NCBI RefSeq assembly: GCF_000204415.1
Contig: NC_015416.1
Location: 1,426,001-1,490,000 of the forward strand
Length of the DNA stretch: 64,000 nucleotides
Source of the DNA: Methanothrix soehngenii GP6
GTDB taxonomy: Archaea > Halobacteriota > Methanosarcinia > Methanotrichales > Methanotrichaceae
Reading direction: 5' to 3'
Shown: piece after piece, positions 27,331-37,726 of the stretch
Numbering within the stretch: position 1 is the stretch's first letter
Layout of the letters: every line of letters starts with the position of its first letter
Made by a program: the position numbers and the translations under genes
The notes under the pieces: model-generated
What the model was told of the DNA's origin: nothing
Seen by the model: only the letters and a program-made list of their open reading frames with translations
Databases searched by the model: none

Positions 27331-27897
27331 TCAATTGCGGACTGTGATCCTCAGCACCATGAGCTTTTCAAAAAAGCATCCCTTGCTGGCCACCCGCTCT
27401 GTGATAAGCCCGGCGTCCCCTGCCATCATCTCCACCTCCTCCGGTCCGCTCAGGCTGGATATGAGCAGCAGTGCTCTTCCCCCCGGCCGGAGATGCTCCG
27501 CCAGATCGAGCAAGAACCGGCCTATGGTCTCCCTGCCGCTCTCCCCTCCGTCCAGGGCATAGTTGATCCATTGATCGCTTCTCTCTGCCTGTTTTGTGGG
27601 AAGGTAAGGGGGATTGAAGATGATCAGATCGAATTTCCCTCTTATTCCTTCGAAGAGGTCGGATCTTATCACCTCCACCCCTCTCTCCCTGGTCGCCCTG
27701 ACTGCATGAGGATTTATGTCCAGGGCGACAAGGCTCTCCACCTGTCTGGCCAATTCCAGGGATACGAGACCCGAACCGCAGCCTACCTCGAGCACATGAT
27801 CCTCTGGGCGGGCCTCTTTTATGGCCGCCTGCAAGAGGAGAAATGTATCCTCGTCCGGATGATAAACCTCACAAGACCCGAATCCTGGACAAATTAT
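27331..27897 (-). CDS. HemK2/Mtq2-like N-methyltransferase, probable non-AUG start
   Basis: 188 codons from ATA 27897, or 167 from the first ATG 27834. Class I methyltransferase with LEVGCGSGLVSLELA and the catalytic FNPPYLP motif, which methylates Gln or Lys amines; the nearest type is the HemK2/Mtq2 family acting on release factors. The family N-terminus (EVYHPDEDTFLLLQAAI) is encoded upstream of the ATG, with no ATG, GTG or TTG before an in-frame TAG. An SD GGAGG (27904-27908) lies 6 nt before the ATA. Confidence 0.85.
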   Translation of the reverse strand: MICPGFGSCEVYHPDEDTFLLLQAAIKEARPEDHVLEVGCGSGLVSLELARQVESLVALDINPHAVRATRERGVEVIRSDLFEGIRGKFDLIIFNPPYLPTKQAERSDQWINYALDGGESGRETIGRFLLDLAEHLRPGGRALLLISSLSGPEEVEMMAGDAGLITERVASKGCFFEKLMVLRITVRN

Positions 27898-27935
27898 CTC
27901 AATCCTCCAACGCGCCTAAATGCTCCTTTCCTTTT

Positions 27936-28721
27936 TCAACTCTGCCGGCACCTGTACAGGTCATCCACATAAGAGCAGATATCATGGATGACCTGGGGAT
28001 CGTTCAACCATACCCCTGCCTCGTAGTTGTCATCGATCCCTCCCTGGGAGAGATTGGCAGAGGTCACTATCGCCTCTTTTCTGTCGATCATATAGATCTT
28101 AGCATGGAGCGGCCGGACGAAAAGGAGCTCTCCTCCCAGCCTTCTTACCTCATCCTGGATGTCATCGCTCATTCCTGAGCTGTAGTCCGATTCCCGTCCC
28201 CTCATGAACACCACCAGCCTCCCTCCCCGGCGGAAGAACTTCTGCAATGGAGCAGCAATCCGATTCCAGGTCTGCCTCTTTATCCAGGGGGATACAACCA
28301 CCACCTCGAACCTGGCCGCCTCCAGCATCCTGCAGAGTCTGTCCTCAATGGAGTGGAGGCGAAGGGGTGGAAAGGTGCCCAGGAAGATGGCTGAAGGATT
28401 TTGCTCCTGGCGGGCAAGGTAGCTCTCCAGGTATTGCAGCCTTTCCGACGAATTGTATTCTGCCGATCTTTTCGTCTTCTTGAGCTCCTCTTCCAGATCC
28501 AGGTTGCGGCTCTTGAGCTTGAGCAGATGTGCGCATTCCCGCTGGAGCTGGTCCAGCTTCATCTCCTTTTCCCTGAGCCGGCCCCGCAGCTGTTCTACGT
28601 CCATTTGCATCTGGCGATAGCCTGCTAGCAGCCTTTTATTGCGACCAGCTTCCAGCTGGATGATGCTGAGGGATATCACCGCTAAAGCCAGAAATGCCAG
28701 CCAGATCCAATATCCTTCCAT
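27936..28721 (-). CDS. Membrane-anchored phospholipase D-like protein
   Basis: 261 residues. One N-terminal membrane helix (5-24), a coiled coil (about 30-105) and a PLD-superfamily domain (about 115-258) with one HKD motif (LHAKIYMIDRKEAIVTSANLSQGG). A single HKD usually means the protein dimerises. It may cleave phosphodiesters of lipid or nucleic acid. It has its own promoter (box A at 28758-28771). Confidence 0.8.
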   Translation of the reverse strand: MEGYWIWLAFLALAVISLSIIQLEAGRNKRLLAGYRQMQMDVEQLRGRLREKEMKLDQLQRECAHLLKLKSRNLDLEEELKKTKRSAEYNSSERLQYLESYLARQEQNPSAIFLGTFPPLRLHSIEDRLCRMLEAARFEVVVVSPWIKRQTWNRIAAPLQKFFRRGGRLVVFMRGRESDYSSGMSDDIQDEVRRLGGELLFVRPLHAKIYMIDRKEAIVTSANLSQGGIDDNYEAGVWLNDPQVIHDICSYVDDLYRCRQS

Positions 28722-28757
28722 TGCTGCTTGACCTCAGAAGCAAATCTCATTGTAAGT

Positions 28758-28771
28758 TATATATAGATAAC
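28758..28771 (-). promoter_or_regulatory. Box A of the PLD-like gene
   Basis: Minus strand ttatctatatataa, centred about 43 nt before the ATG at 28721; typical position for an archaeal promoter with a short leader. Confidence 0.55.
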
Positions 28772-28884
28772 GTGATCGATATACATAACGGATTTGCACT
28801 ATTGCATTTTCATTAGGTGAAAATGGATGCTTGAGCCAAAACGGCATCATCAACAAACCAAAATAAACCAAAAGAGTATGTCTG

Positions 28885-28905
28885 TACCATAAAAAAAATG
28901 GTTTC
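28885..28905 (-). terminator. T-run terminator of the thermosome gene
   Basis: On the minus strand the thermosome stop is followed within about 15-25 nt by ACCAT, a run of eight T, then ATGGT, a T-rich stretch typical of archaeal termination. Confidence 0.55.
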
Positions 28906-28912
28906 GGGATGA

Positions 28913-30592
28913 TCAGAACATCCCGGGAGGCATTCCTCCCATCCCCATTCCGGGCATTCCTCCCATTCCACCCATGCCCCCCATCCCAGGAGGCATGCCG
29001 CCTGCACCGCGTGCAGGAGGTTCCTTGGTGGAGGCTAAGACATCATCGATGCGCAGTATCAAGCAAGCAGCATCAGTGGCTGACAAAATGGCCTGAATCT
29101 TAACCCGCAGGGGCTCGACCACGCCCAGCTCATACATATCCACCGTCTCCCCGGTATAGGCATTGAGCCCTATGTTCTTGTTGCTGGAGTGCCTGCTCTT
29201 CAGCTCAACCACCTTATCGATGGCATCAAAGCCAGCGTTCTCGGCCAGAGTCTTGGGCACGATCTCCATCGCCTCAGCGAACTTGGCGACGGCAAGCTGC
29301 TCCCTTCCCTTCAGGGTGGCGGCATATTCGCGCAGGCGCAATGCGATCTCGATCTCCGGGGCTGCACCGCCAACCACCAGCTTCTTGTCCTCCACCACGT
29401 CTGCCACCGCATGTAAGGCATCGTCAAGGGCCCTCTCCAGGCCATCCAGGACTTGCTGGGTTCCTCCCCGGAGGAGTAGGGTTGCAGCGCTTTTCTTGGT
29501 GCCGGTGATGAAGGTCATTATCCCACTTCCCACCCTCCGCTCCTCCACCAGAGCGGCGGATCCGAGGTCCGAGGGTTTCAATTCATCCAGGCTGGTGACG
29601 ATGTTAGCTCCCGTGGCCTTGGCAAGCTTGTCCAGGTCCTTCTTGATCACCCTTCTCAGGGCGAGGACCCCCGCTTGTGCAAGGTAATGCTGGGCCAGGT
29701 CGTCGATGCCCTTCTGGCAGAAGACCACATTTGCGCCGCTGGCGATCACCTTATCTGCTGCCTCTTTTACCCTCTTCTTCTCATGCTCCATGAACATCTG
29801 GAACTGATCGGAGGAGGTGATCTGGACCTCAGTCTTGGTCTCAGTGTCCTTGGACTCGATGGGGCAGGAGAGCAGGGCCACCTTGGCATCTGTGACCTTG
29901 CGGGGCATATTCTGGTGGACGATCTCCTTGTCGATCACCACTCCCTCGATGATCTCTGAGTCTGCTGTGCTCTCGCCCACCTTCTTCTCCACGTTGACCC
30001 TGTCCATGTCGAAGACCCTCTTATCCCCATAGTCCTCGGTGGCATTGAGGACCAGATCAACGGCATATCCGGCCATCTTGCTGTCAGGAGAATCTGCCAG
30101 CTTGCCGGTCATAGCGGTCCGGGCGATTCTCTCCAGCAGCACCCGATCTGACTCCTGGGCCTCGAAGGCGATTGACTTTGCGATCTTTACTGCTTCATCA
30201 GCTGCCATTCTATAGCCCTGCACGATCATAGTGGGGTGGACCTTCTGGTCTAAGAGCACCTCCGCTTTCCTGAGAAGCTCCCCCGCCAGCACAGCTACAG
30301 TGGTGGTGCCGTCACCCACCTCTTTATCCTGGGTCTTGGCAGCCTCGATGAGCATCTTGGCAGCAGGGTGCTGCACATCCATTTCCTTGAGGATGGTCAC
30401 CCCATCGTTGGTGATGGTGACGTCGCCAATGGAATCCACCAGCAGCTTGTCCATGCCTTTGGGGCCCATTGAGCTGCGCACGGCATTGGCCACTGCGCGG
30501 GCGGCCATTATATTATTCGAAATGGCTTCGTTTCCCGATTCTCTGCGGGTATCTCTTAAAATGATAACTGGTGTTCCACCCATTCCTGCCAT
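28913..30592 (-). CDS. ths: Thermosome subunit (group II chaperonin)
   Basis: 559 residues, full length. ATP-binding motifs [11 protein letters not shown] and [15 protein letters not shown] (equatorial domain), an apical domain in the middle, and a C-terminal Gly-Gly-Met tail. It folds proteins in a two-ring ATP-driven cage. Its start lies in a promoter-like region with a leader; the T-run downstream ends the unit. Confidence 0.97.
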   Translation of the reverse strand: MAGMGGTPVIILRDTRRESGNEAISNNIMAARAVANAVRSSMGPKGMDKLLVDSIGDVTITNDGVTILKEMDVQHPAAKMLIEAAKTQDKEVGDGTTTVAVLAGELLRKAEVLLDQKVHPTMIVQGYRMAADEAVKIAKSIAFEAQESDRVLLERIARTAMTGKLADSPDSKMAGYAVDLVLNATEDYGDKRVFDMDRVNVEKKVGESTADSEIIEGVVIDKEIVHQNMPRKVTDAKVALLSCPIESKDTETKTEVQITSSDQFQMFMEHEKKRVKEAADKVIASGANVVFCQKGIDDLAQHYLAQAGVLALRRVIKKDLDKLAKATGANIVTSLDELKPSDLGSAALVEERRVGSGIMTFITGTKKSAATLLLRGGTQQVLDGLERALDDALHAVADVVEDKKLVVGGAAPEIEIALRLREYAATLKGREQLAVAKFAEAMEIVPKTLAENAGFDAIDKVVELKSRHSSNKNIGLNAYTGETVDMYELGVVEPLRVKIQAILSATDAACLILRIDDVLASTKEPPARGAGGMPPGMGGMGGMGGMPGMGMGGMPPGMF

Positions 30593-30766
30593 GTATAATA
30601 ATCCTCCAGCAAATGATTCTCGTTAAGCAGTATTTGCTCTTCTATAAAACCTTTTCTTATAGATTGGGCTTCACATGGCTGTTATTTGCCTCCTGAAGGG
30701 AAGCTGCCAGCAACTTTAAGTAGTTGAAGCTCCTCCAGAGGGTCTAATCTTATTGAGGAATAAAAA

Positions 30767-30961
30767 ATGGTAGATGGAACAGTTAAGTTTTTCAATCGAG
30801 TCAAGAACTTTGGATTCATTGCTGGTGACGATGGTAAGGACTATTTCGTTCATGTGACTGGTTTGAAGCCCGGTGTCGCAATCGATGAGGGCGACAAGGT
30901 GAGCTTCGATGTCATTGAGGGCGAGAAAGGCCCCAAGGCCGATAAGGTAGAAAAGGTTTAG
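30767..30961 (+). CDS. Cold shock domain protein
   Basis: 64 residues. GTVKFFNRVKNFGFIAGDDGKDYFVHVTGL holds RNP1-like (NFGFI) and RNP2-like (YFVHV) motifs of the five-stranded nucleic-acid-binding fold. CspA-like proteins are not universal in archaea but occur in Methanosarcinales. SD gagg about 8 nt upstream of the ATG. Likely an RNA chaperone. Confidence 0.93.
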   Translation: MVDGTVKFFNRVKNFGFIAGDDGKDYFVHVTGLKPGVAIDEGDKVSFDVIEGEKGPKADKVEKV

Positions 30962-31047
30962 ATAATAATATAGCCACTACATAAATTCAGCAAAGCGATA
31001 GCAGGGCAAGGGTCCTTGCTATTGCAATAATCTATTTTATTGGGCCG

Positions 31048-31656
31048 TTATAATCCAATAGCAAACGCATATGGCGCCAACAGAGAGAGGATGATAGCGA
31101 TGCCTATTATCAAGAATAGGGTGCCCGCTATCCTGGATACCAGCTTCCTGTCGACCTTCTGAGAGATGATTTGCCCCAGATAGATTGCCATAACGGAGAG
31201 GATGAATAGCGCTGCCATAACCCCTATGAAGACCATGATTGGATTATACTCCGTGGCAAAGAGGGCGGATGCGATCTGGGTCTTGTCTCCCCACTCCGAT
31301 AAAAAGATAAGGGAAAATCCGGATAGAAGAGCGTTCCCGGACGATAGCCCCCTCTCTTCTTCTGCCTCCTTTTGGTCTCCTCTGAGAATCAATGCTCCAA
31401 ACAGAATGAACACCCCGCCAGATATCAGTTTTAGCAGATCGAGGGGAATTATGCCTGTCATCCAGGAGCCTATGAGAATGGCAAATCCATCTGTGATCAG
31501 AAAAGCTAGCATGACTCCGGCCAGGAGCGGGATGTACTCCCGGGTGCGGGAGGAGAGGAGTATCACAGAGAGCTGAGTTTTGTCGCCCATCTCCGCCAGG
31601 CCGATGGCGATGAGGGGAATTATGATCTCGTTAAGCGGCATGGCCATTGGAGTCAT
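31048..31656 (-). CDS. TMEM165/Gdt1 (UPF0016) family cation transporter
   Basis: About 202 residues, six helices. Two copies of the E-x-G-D-(K/R)-(T/S) motif are present: AEMGDKTQLSV near the N-terminus and SEWGDKTQIASAL in the second half. Family members move manganese or calcium. The true start is uncertain among TTG 31665, ATG 31656 and ATG 31641, because the N-terminal residues are not conserved. Confidence 0.85.
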   Translation of the reverse strand: MTPMAMPLNEIIIPLIAIGLAEMGDKTQLSVILLSSRTREYIPLLAGVMLAFLITDGFAILIGSWMTGIIPLDLLKLISGGVFILFGALILRGDQKEAEEERGLSSGNALLSGFSLIFLSEWGDKTQIASALFATEYNPIMVFIGVMAALFILSVMAIYLGQIISQKVDRKLVSRIAGTLFLIIGIAIILSLLAPYAFAIGL

Positions 31657-31690
31657 CCCGCTCAAAAGCAGTTCGCTGCAAGGTCATATC

Positions 31691-33499
31691 CTACCTTCCC
31701 CAGAATGGGTCCTTCTTGCGTTTGATCTCCAGGAAATTCTCCAGCACCTCTCTCTCATCCTCGGCCAGCTTCGGCTTCAGCTCCAGCTCCACAATGCGGG
31801 CATGCTTTTCCGGGATATTGACATAGAGGATATCACCTTCATGGATCTGCCGGCCCACAGTGGGCCCGTCGATGGATATGGCCACCTCCTGGCCGACGGT
31901 TGCCGATCCCTGGTTCTCATTGTGGGCCTGGATTCCCTTGATCACTCCTACATTGGCCCCGTCCTCTCTCATTAGATTGACCTGGGTCCTGACGATCCCG
32001 CCGATCACCTGAACTCCCACCACAGCGGGCTTAGATTGCCGGAAGACACAATCTGGAAGTATGCGCACTGCCCCCGGCCGGATGACCGCTTCAAGGCGCT
32101 CTTGCTCCATCTTATTCTTCTGATCTTCCACCCAGCGTTCGTAGCTCTCGATGATGGTGTAGATGATATCGCTGGAGAAGACAGGTACATTCGTCTTCTG
32201 TATCTCGTTCAAGGCATCGGGCAGTATATCCACATTGAATCCCAGGATGGCGGAAAGAAGGGGATCGTTGATGGCAGCGGCCCTTATCACATCCCTTCTG
32301 GATATGGGCCCCACATCTGCATAGTGAATGTGAATATCCCTTGCCTTTAGCTCCCCTACCAGGGCCTCCAGCGAGCCGATGGTGTCCGACTTGATGATTA
32401 AACCCTCGTTTTCGGTGTCAATCCTGACTGCGTCCAACTCGGATTTCAATTCCAGGGATAGGGCCTCTACCTCGTCGGGATTGGAGACCACCCGGATGGT
32501 TGATCCGGCCAGGGCGTTATCCAGCTTTGGAGCGGAGACCTTCACCCCAGAAGCGGCAGATACGTGCTTTACCGGAAGGAACCTCTCCTCGCTCCTGATC
32601 TCAGCCAACGGTTTGGGCTTGAGCAAGGCCCTGATCTTGGTAACCAGGGGCTCGCGCGAGGTGCCGACGATTACAGTATCCCCGGCAAAAAACTCCCCAT
32701 TGTAGAGTATGACATCCAATGTAGTGCCCAGCCCTTTCTCCTCCTTGACCTCGAGAATGGTGCCCACCCCTGGACCGGTGGCGGTGAGCTGCAGATTATC
32801 CTTGAGGAATCTCTGCGCCAGGCCAACCAGGATCATGAGAAGGTCAGGAACCCCTTCTCCGGTTATGGCACTGATGGGCACGATGCCCACCGTCCGGGTG
32901 AAATCGGTGATGCGATCATAGCGGTCTGCGTCAAAGCCATATTTGTAGAGTTCTCCCACAAGCTCATAGAGCCTGGTATCGAGGATCTCTGAGACCCTCT
33001 CGCTCTGCACCTTCAGGCTCTTGGCGAAAGGAGCATTGGTGGTGGTATGCCATCCGCCAATGCGGTCCATCTTGTTGGCAGCAACCACAAATGGGGTCTT
33101 GAAGCGCTTGAGAATGCTCAGGGACTCGATGGTCTGGGGCTGGAAGCCCTCGTTTACATCCACGATCAGCACTGCCAGATCGGCCAGGGAGCCGCCCCGG
33201 CTGCGCATGGATGTGAATGCATGGTGGCCCGGCGTATCAATGAACAGCAGTCCCGGTATCTCGATCTCCTTTCCGAAATGCGATCCACAGAAATCCTGAA
33301 CCACATCTAAAGGAACCTCTGTGGCGCCAATGTGCTGGGTTATCAGGCCGGCCTCTCCCTTGGCTACTGCGGTACCTCGGATCTTATCCAGGAGTGTGGT
33401 CTTGCCATGGTCCACATGCCCCATCACCACTACTATCGGTGTCCTGAGGTTTGATTGCTTGCCCTTTGCCTTGCCGGCCTTTTTGGATTTCTGCTGCAT
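31691..33499 (-). CDS. infB: Translation initiation factor aIF5B
   Basis: 602 residues, full length for the archaeal factor. G domain with G1 GHVDHGKTT (27-35), G3 DTPGHHAF and G4 NKMD; then EF-like domain II, domain III and the C-terminal domain that contacts aIF1A. It joins the ribosomal subunits at initiation. Last gene of the L7Ae-S28e-L24e-NDK-aIF5B cluster, though 98 nt from ndk with a minus-strand TATA-like ctttaaatt in the gap, so it may also have its own promoter. Confidence 0.95.
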   Translation of the reverse strand: MQQKSKKAGKAKGKQSNLRTPIVVVMGHVDHGKTTLLDKIRGTAVAKGEAGLITQHIGATEVPLDVVQDFCGSHFGKEIEIPGLLFIDTPGHHAFTSMRSRGGSLADLAVLIVDVNEGFQPQTIESLSILKRFKTPFVVAANKMDRIGGWHTTTNAPFAKSLKVQSERVSEILDTRLYELVGELYKYGFDADRYDRITDFTRTVGIVPISAITGEGVPDLLMILVGLAQRFLKDNLQLTATGPGVGTILEVKEEKGLGTTLDVILYNGEFFAGDTVIVGTSREPLVTKIRALLKPKPLAEIRSEERFLPVKHVSAASGVKVSAPKLDNALAGSTIRVVSNPDEVEALSLELKSELDAVRIDTENEGLIIKSDTIGSLEALVGELKARDIHIHYADVGPISRRDVIRAAAINDPLLSAILGFNVDILPDALNEIQKTNVPVFSSDIIYTIIESYERWVEDQKNKMEQERLEAVIRPGAVRILPDCVFRQSKPAVVGVQVIGGIVRTQVNLMREDGANVGVIKGIQAHNENQGSATVGQEVAISIDGPTVGRQIHEGDILYVNIPEKHARIVELELKPKLAEDEREVLENFLEIKRKKDPFWGR

Positions 33500-33597
33500 G
33501 AAATATCGCTTCTCACAGAATTAGCCCTAAAAAAGTGATTTATTTTTTGGGAATTTAAAGGCTCCCATGAGGGCTTGACAGAAGCATCTGCCAGGAG

Positions 33598-34056
33598 CTA
33601 CTCGTAGAGCCATTCTTCATCTATTCGCTTGTATGTCACCAGCTCGGAGGGATCAAAGTGAAGAGCGATCTCGCGAGATGCTGACGCCGGGGAGTCTGAG
33701 CCGTGCACCACATTCCGTCCCGTCTCAATGCCCCAGTCGCCGCGAATGGTTCCCGGTACGGCCTCCACTGGATTTGTGGCGCCGTTCATCTTTCTCATGG
33801 CGGCAATGGCACCCCTTCCCTCGACCACCAGGGAGACGGATGGTCCTGAGGTGATGAAGTCCACCAGATCCTGGTAGAACTTCTTGCCCACATGCTCTGC
33901 GTAATGCTCTTTAGCCTTCGCTTCAGGCATCGCAGCGAGCTTCATGGCAACGATCTTGAAGCCCTTCTCTTCAATACGTTGCAGGATCTTGCCCACCAGG
34001 CCTCTTTGCACTCCATCGGGCTTGACCATGACGAATGTTCTTTCGATATCCGCCAG
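33598..34056 (-). CDS. ndk: Nucleoside diphosphate kinase, probable non-AUG start
   Basis: 152 codons from a CTG at 34056, or 143 from the first ATG 34029. His motif VVHGSDSPASA is present with the phosphorylated His, and the N-terminal KPDGVQRGL. The conserved first strand (ERTFVMVKPDG) begins five residues before the ATG, and no ATG, GTG or TTG lies in frame back to the in-frame stop, which is the L24e stop codon itself. Candidate starts: CTG 34056, 8 nt after a G-run (34065-34069), or ATC 34047, which would give the canonical MERTFVMVKPDG. Transfers phosphate between nucleotides. Confidence 0.9.
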   Translation of the reverse strand: MADIERTFVMVKPDGVQRGLVGKILQRIEEKGFKIVAMKLAAMPEAKAKEHYAEHVGKKFYQDLVDFITSGPSVSLVVEGRGAIAAMRKMNGATNPVEAVPGTIRGDWGIETGRNVVHGSDSPASASREIALHFDPSELVTYKRIDEEWLYE

Positions 34057-34059
34057 GCC

Positions 34060-34230
34060 TTATGCCCCCTTGCGGGCCCACTTTATTCTTCTCGTTACCC
34101 GGCCAAGGGCAACGTTGTTCTCGCATTTGGCAGAACAAAAGAAAAATACCGTTCCGTCCTTCTTGGCATAGAGCTTGCCCGTGCCAGGCTCAATGGTCTT
34201 ATTGCAGAAGCTGCACTTTCTCTCTTCCAT
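34060..34230 (-). CDS. rpl24e: Ribosomal protein L24e
   Basis: 56 residues. A C-x2-C ... C-x3-C zinc motif ([23 protein letters not shown]) and a basic tail ([13 protein letters not shown]) are diagnostic for L24e. It lies between rps28e and ndk in the usual order. Confidence 0.95.
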   Translation of the reverse strand: MEERKCSFCNKTIEPGTGKLYAKKDGTVFFFCSAKCENNVALGRVTRRIKWARKGA

Positions 34231-34235
34231 CTTCC

Positions 34236-34448
34236 TCACCTGCTGGTAAGCTTCTTTGCTTCTCTTGCCGTCTCCAGCAGCATAAGGACATCGCCGATTC
34301 GTATGGGCCCCATGCTGTTCCTGGTTATGATTCTCCCCTTGTTATTGCCCTCAAGAATACGGCACTTGATCTGCATTGCTTCTCCATGCATGCCGGTGAC
34401 GCCGATGACCTCGATTACCTCTGCTGGTATTCCGTTATCGTCCTCCAT
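34236..34448 (-). CDS. rps28e: Ribosomal protein S28e
   Basis: 70 residues, an OB-fold small-subunit protein. The pattern [13 protein letters not shown] ... [25 protein letters not shown] is fully conserved. Overlapping and closely spaced with L7Ae and L24e. Confidence 0.97.
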   Translation of the reverse strand: MEDDNGIPAEVIEVIGVTGMHGEAMQIKCRILEGNNKGRIITRNSMGPIRIGDVLMLLETAREAKKLTSR

Positions 34449-34458
34449 AGGATATCAC

Positions 34459-34827
34459 CTACTTCAGAGATCCAATTTTTTGGACGATCTCATCCAGAAT
34501 CTCTTTTCCTTTCCCCGGCTCCACGATCGCAGCGGCTGCGCTCTTAACGCCCAGGCCTGCAGCGGCACCAAGCTCGCTCTGTTTCTTGACGTAGATATAG
34601 GGGGTCTTCTTCTCTTCGCATAGAGCGGGAATATGAGCGACGATCTCAGGTGGCTGAACATCCTCGCCTACTATGACCAGACGGGCCACACCCCTCTCTA
34701 TGGCCTTGGTGGCCTCGTTTGTGCCCTTCTTTATTCGGCCGGTATCGCGAGCCAGCTCTAAGGCCTCAAGGGATTTTGTGGCCAAATCTGCTGGAACATC
34801 AAACCTTACATATATTGGTCTTGCCAT
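34459..34827 (-). CDS. rpl7ae: Ribosomal protein L7Ae
   Basis: 122 residues. [29 protein letters not shown] is the K-turn RNA-binding core. It binds ribosomal RNA and also C/D and H/ACA guide RNAs (Gar1 lies at 25907). First gene of the ribosomal cluster. Confidence 0.97.
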   Translation of the reverse strand: MARPIYVRFDVPADLATKSLEALELARDTGRIKKGTNEATKAIERGVARLVIVGEDVQPPEIVAHIPALCEEKKTPYIYVKKQSELGAAAGLGVKSAAAAIVEPGKGKEILDEIVQKIGSLK

Positions 34828-34940
34828 AACTTAATTCTCCTTCCGGGCGACAACGCCCATCATCATTCATCGCAAAAGCGCCTTTTGGATTATACCTCAA
34901 GACTAGATCTGCCATTAGTTCCACATGTAAAAAGGTTGCG

Positions 34941-35798
34941 CTAGGGCCCAAGAAGCCCCATCAGCACAAACCGAATGTTTTCCTCGGAAACAAATCCGGA
35001 TAACTCTCCTTCTGATCCACTGCTGGAATACTCTAGGTCGCTCTTTTCAGCTAGATCGCTTGCTTTCCGGCTGGTATCTGCTGTTGGCTGGATATACCGG
35101 GCGACGATGTCGAAACCATCCTCACCGTTCCTGGACGATGTGATCCTCAGGTTGAACTCCTTATATCCGCCAGCCATGGGCATGCTCGCTCCACCGCGAC
35201 CTAGGGCTGCTACCTGCAGGTCGGCTCCGCTGTCATCAACCAGGGTGAAGTTCTCCGATGGCTGGCCACCGGATATGACATCGATGGACTGCTGTACTGC
35301 TTCTTGCGGCCCGAATAGAGTTGGCCTGCCCATGACCATGACAAAGTCGGTGCCCATGGGGATCATCATATAGCCTTCATAGGGAATGACCAGGCTGTTG
35401 TAGCCCATCGGATAAGGCTCGATCCAGTGGAACTCCGCCCAGGTGTTATTGAAGCGAACCTCCCCCAGCCTTTCGATCCTGGTGGAATAAAGCTGGTCCC
35501 CATAGATCAGGCCGATGGACTGCGGGAGGGCGATACTTGCTGCATTGGTCAGATTCTGAGATGAACTGATATTTATCCAGTATGCCATATCAGTGTTCTG
35601 CGGTGCCATCTCCAGCACGTCTCCCAGTCCATCGAAGCTCCAGTCCACCAGGCTCCCCTTAACGCCAAAGGTCTCAGGGGAATTGGCATCTGATGTAACA
35701 GCAATCTCTTTCTGGTTGGTGCCCAGGGGTAGGAAATAAGCAATTCCTGAGAGCACCATAAGAGCGCCTACGAAGATAGCGAAAGCCTTCTGATTCAT
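34941..35798 (-). CDS. Secreted or membrane-anchored hypothetical protein
   Basis: 285 residues. One N-terminal hydrophobic segment (5-25, signal anchor or signal peptide), then a beta-rich extracellular part with N-glycosylation-like NIS/NLT sites. The C-terminal 20 residues include a second hydrophobic patch (IRFVLMGLLG). No family recognised. Confidence 0.7.
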   Translation of the reverse strand: MNQKAFAIFVGALMVLSGIAYFLPLGTNQKEIAVTSDANSPETFGVKGSLVDWSFDGLGDVLEMAPQNTDMAYWINISSSQNLTNAASIALPQSIGLIYGDQLYSTRIERLGEVRFNNTWAEFHWIEPYPMGYNSLVIPYEGYMMIPMGTDFVMVMGRPTLFGPQEAVQQSIDVISGGQPSENFTLVDDSGADLQVAALGRGGASMPMAGGYKEFNLRITSSRNGEDGFDIVARYIQPTADTSRKASDLAEKSDLEYSSSGSEGELSGFVSEENIRFVLMGLLGP

Positions 35799-35826
35799 CC
35801 TCTCTCCCTCACGAAATAGTTATTAT

Positions 35827-37278
35827 TTAACCTTTCTCTATCGGCCATAGGGGCTCATCTTGTATATAACTCCGGCCCAGGCGCAGGGCTATCTCCGCAC
35901 GCTCCAGCTCCCGGCCCAGGTAGCCGGCATGGTCCAGCCTTCCTATCAATCCCCGGTCGATGAGGGTATTAAGCACCTTCCGGGCGCTCGTGCCAGCTAC
36001 TGTGATCCTGCCGTTTCCAGCCACGATCCTCCCTTCGGAGAGGAAGATTCTGAAGCTTCCGGCAGGGTCAGCCTCGAATTTATGGTCTGCCGAGGCCTCC
36101 ACCAGCTCCCGGGGAGGAACCTCCTCTGGAATTCTCCTCTTCTCTTTGAGTATCAATAGGTCTAGGCCCAGGTCTTTTGGAGGAGTCTGGCGCCCTTTGG
36201 CCAGAACCATCATCCGCGAGGCCACAGCCAGCTCGTGAATGGAGCCCTTTGCCTTGGCGCTGTATTCGGGGGTGAAGAGCAATGAGGCCCCCACCTCCAT
36301 TGCCAGGACGGATAGGAGCAGGTTGGCCCCCTGGCTGTCTCCATCCAAGAGCTCAGTAACATTGCCCACCCCGAAGAAAAGAGGGATATCAGGATCGGCC
36401 TCACGGAGGCTGATGTATCTGATCATCGACCGGGCCAGGCCCATCAAGGGGGGATCGAGGACCGGATCGGCAATAATCTGGATTGCATAATCCTTTGCTT
36501 TGTTCAGGTTCTCCTCCAGGGTGACGGATCCAGGTCCCGGTATGACCACTGCCGGTATACCCGCTTCTGCCACCCTGCTTCCCACCAGGGGAAGGTTTTC
36601 ACCGTTCAGGCTGAGTATCATGTCCGCCCCAGCCTCAATGCCGGCACAGATGAGCTCCGGCCGAACGGCATCTATGCTTATGGGAAGGGCAGTGACTTCC
36701 CTTGCCTTCTTCAGCGCTCTTTTGACGCTGGCAGAGGTGGCGTCCAAGGATGCGCCCAGGTCAATCAGATCGGCACCCTGCTCCTCGAAGTATCTGATCC
36801 GCTCCACCAGATCCTCATCCCGGAGCCTGGTGGCATCGACTACCTCCGCCAGGACCTTCATCCGCGAGCTGCCGCCGATCTTGACACCTTTAATGGTCAA
36901 CTGCCCTCTGGCCTGTGCCTCCTGCCGCTCCAGCTGAATGATGGCCTCCTGCCTTCTCTTCGCCTCCAATAGGACGCAGGCCGGAACAGTAGTGGAGAGC
37001 TCAACCTCATCCAGGCGGGGCAAGAGCGATATCAGGTCTACAGCATGCTTCGGACCCAGGCGGATACTGGTGCCAAGAGCCATCTCCGCCCCTCGGAAAT
37101 CGGCGGTTATGGCTCCTGGAATCAGAATCAGGTCGTATCCTTGAGGCCCTGCCCGGCAGAGCATCTCCGGGGTGATAAACGCTGCTACATCGACATCCAG
37201 CACCAGCACATCCGCGCCACAGGCTGATCTTCTGACCTGCTCAGAGGCCAGCCTTCCGGTGACGAGAAGAACCTTCAT
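35827..37278 (-). CDS. Dihydropteroate synthase-like protein
   Basis: 483 residues, in the archaeal DHPS-related family: an N-terminal domain of about 120 residues, then a TIM-barrel with the pterin-synthase-like segment IDLGASLDATSASVKRALK ... ISIDAVRPEL, and a C-terminal domain. Methanogens make tetrahydrosarcinapterin rather than folate, so the reaction may differ from DHPS; I cannot name it. 52 nt before the DUF473 gene on the same strand. Confidence 0.8.
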   Translation of the reverse strand: MKVLLVTGRLASEQVRRSACGADVLVLDVDVAAFITPEMLCRAGPQGYDLILIPGAITADFRGAEMALGTSIRLGPKHAVDLISLLPRLDEVELSTTVPACVLLEAKRRQEAIIQLERQEAQARGQLTIKGVKIGGSSRMKVLAEVVDATRLRDEDLVERIRYFEEQGADLIDLGASLDATSASVKRALKKAREVTALPISIDAVRPELICAGIEAGADMILSLNGENLPLVGSRVAEAGIPAVVIPGPGSVTLEENLNKAKDYAIQIIADPVLDPPLMGLARSMIRYISLREADPDIPLFFGVGNVTELLDGDSQGANLLLSVLAMEVGASLLFTPEYSAKAKGSIHELAVASRMMVLAKGRQTPPKDLGLDLLILKEKRRIPEEVPPRELVEASADHKFEADPAGSFRIFLSEGRIVAGNGRITVAGTSARKVLNTLIDRGLIGRLDHAGYLGRELERAEIALRLGRSYIQDEPLWPIEKG

Positions 37279-37330
37279 CTCTTGAGCAAAGCCGATCTTC
37301 TCGGTCGTTCTCCTCTAAAAAAAGAGGCTT

Positions 37331-37720
37331 TTACCGTGCCCCGCAGTACCTCACCTCATCCACGTCTAAAGTGAGGGGCGTTGCTGGCTCAATGGACGCA
37401 ATCCTTCTCACCCGACCGACGCCCACCAGCTGAAGCTGCAGCCTTGCTGCCTGAGACTCGCTCTCCTCATAATAATTCTCCCCAGACTGGATGGTTCTGT
37501 GGGTTATGACCTGAAGGGCCTTTATGGTGGTGATAAGGCCGGTAGTGCCTGGAACTACATCCAGGGCGCTTGAATCGGTGATGAATATCCTCTCGCCAGG
37601 CTGGCAGTTGTAGATGGCAAAGAAATTGTTCGGGCTCCTGATCTCCACCGTCCTCACCCTGGCGGCGAGAATCTCTTTTATCACATGTCTGGATAATCCG
37701 GTTAGGCTTGTGTAAATCAT
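37331..37720 (-). CDS. DUF473 protein
   Basis: 129 residues. N-terminus LTGLSRHVIKEILAARVRTVEIRS and the middle GERIFITDSSALDVVPGTTGLI fit DUF473, found almost only in methanogens and related archaea; function unknown. It lies 6 nt from the PAC2 gene and in line with the pterin-synthase-like gene, so they form an operon. Confidence 0.85.
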   Translation of the reverse strand: MIYTSLTGLSRHVIKEILAARVRTVEIRSPNNFFAIYNCQPGERIFITDSSALDVVPGTTGLITTIKALQVITHRTIQSGENYYEESESQAARLQLQLVGVGRVRRIASIEPATPLTLDVDEVRYCGAR

Positions 37721-37726
37721 CTGGCA

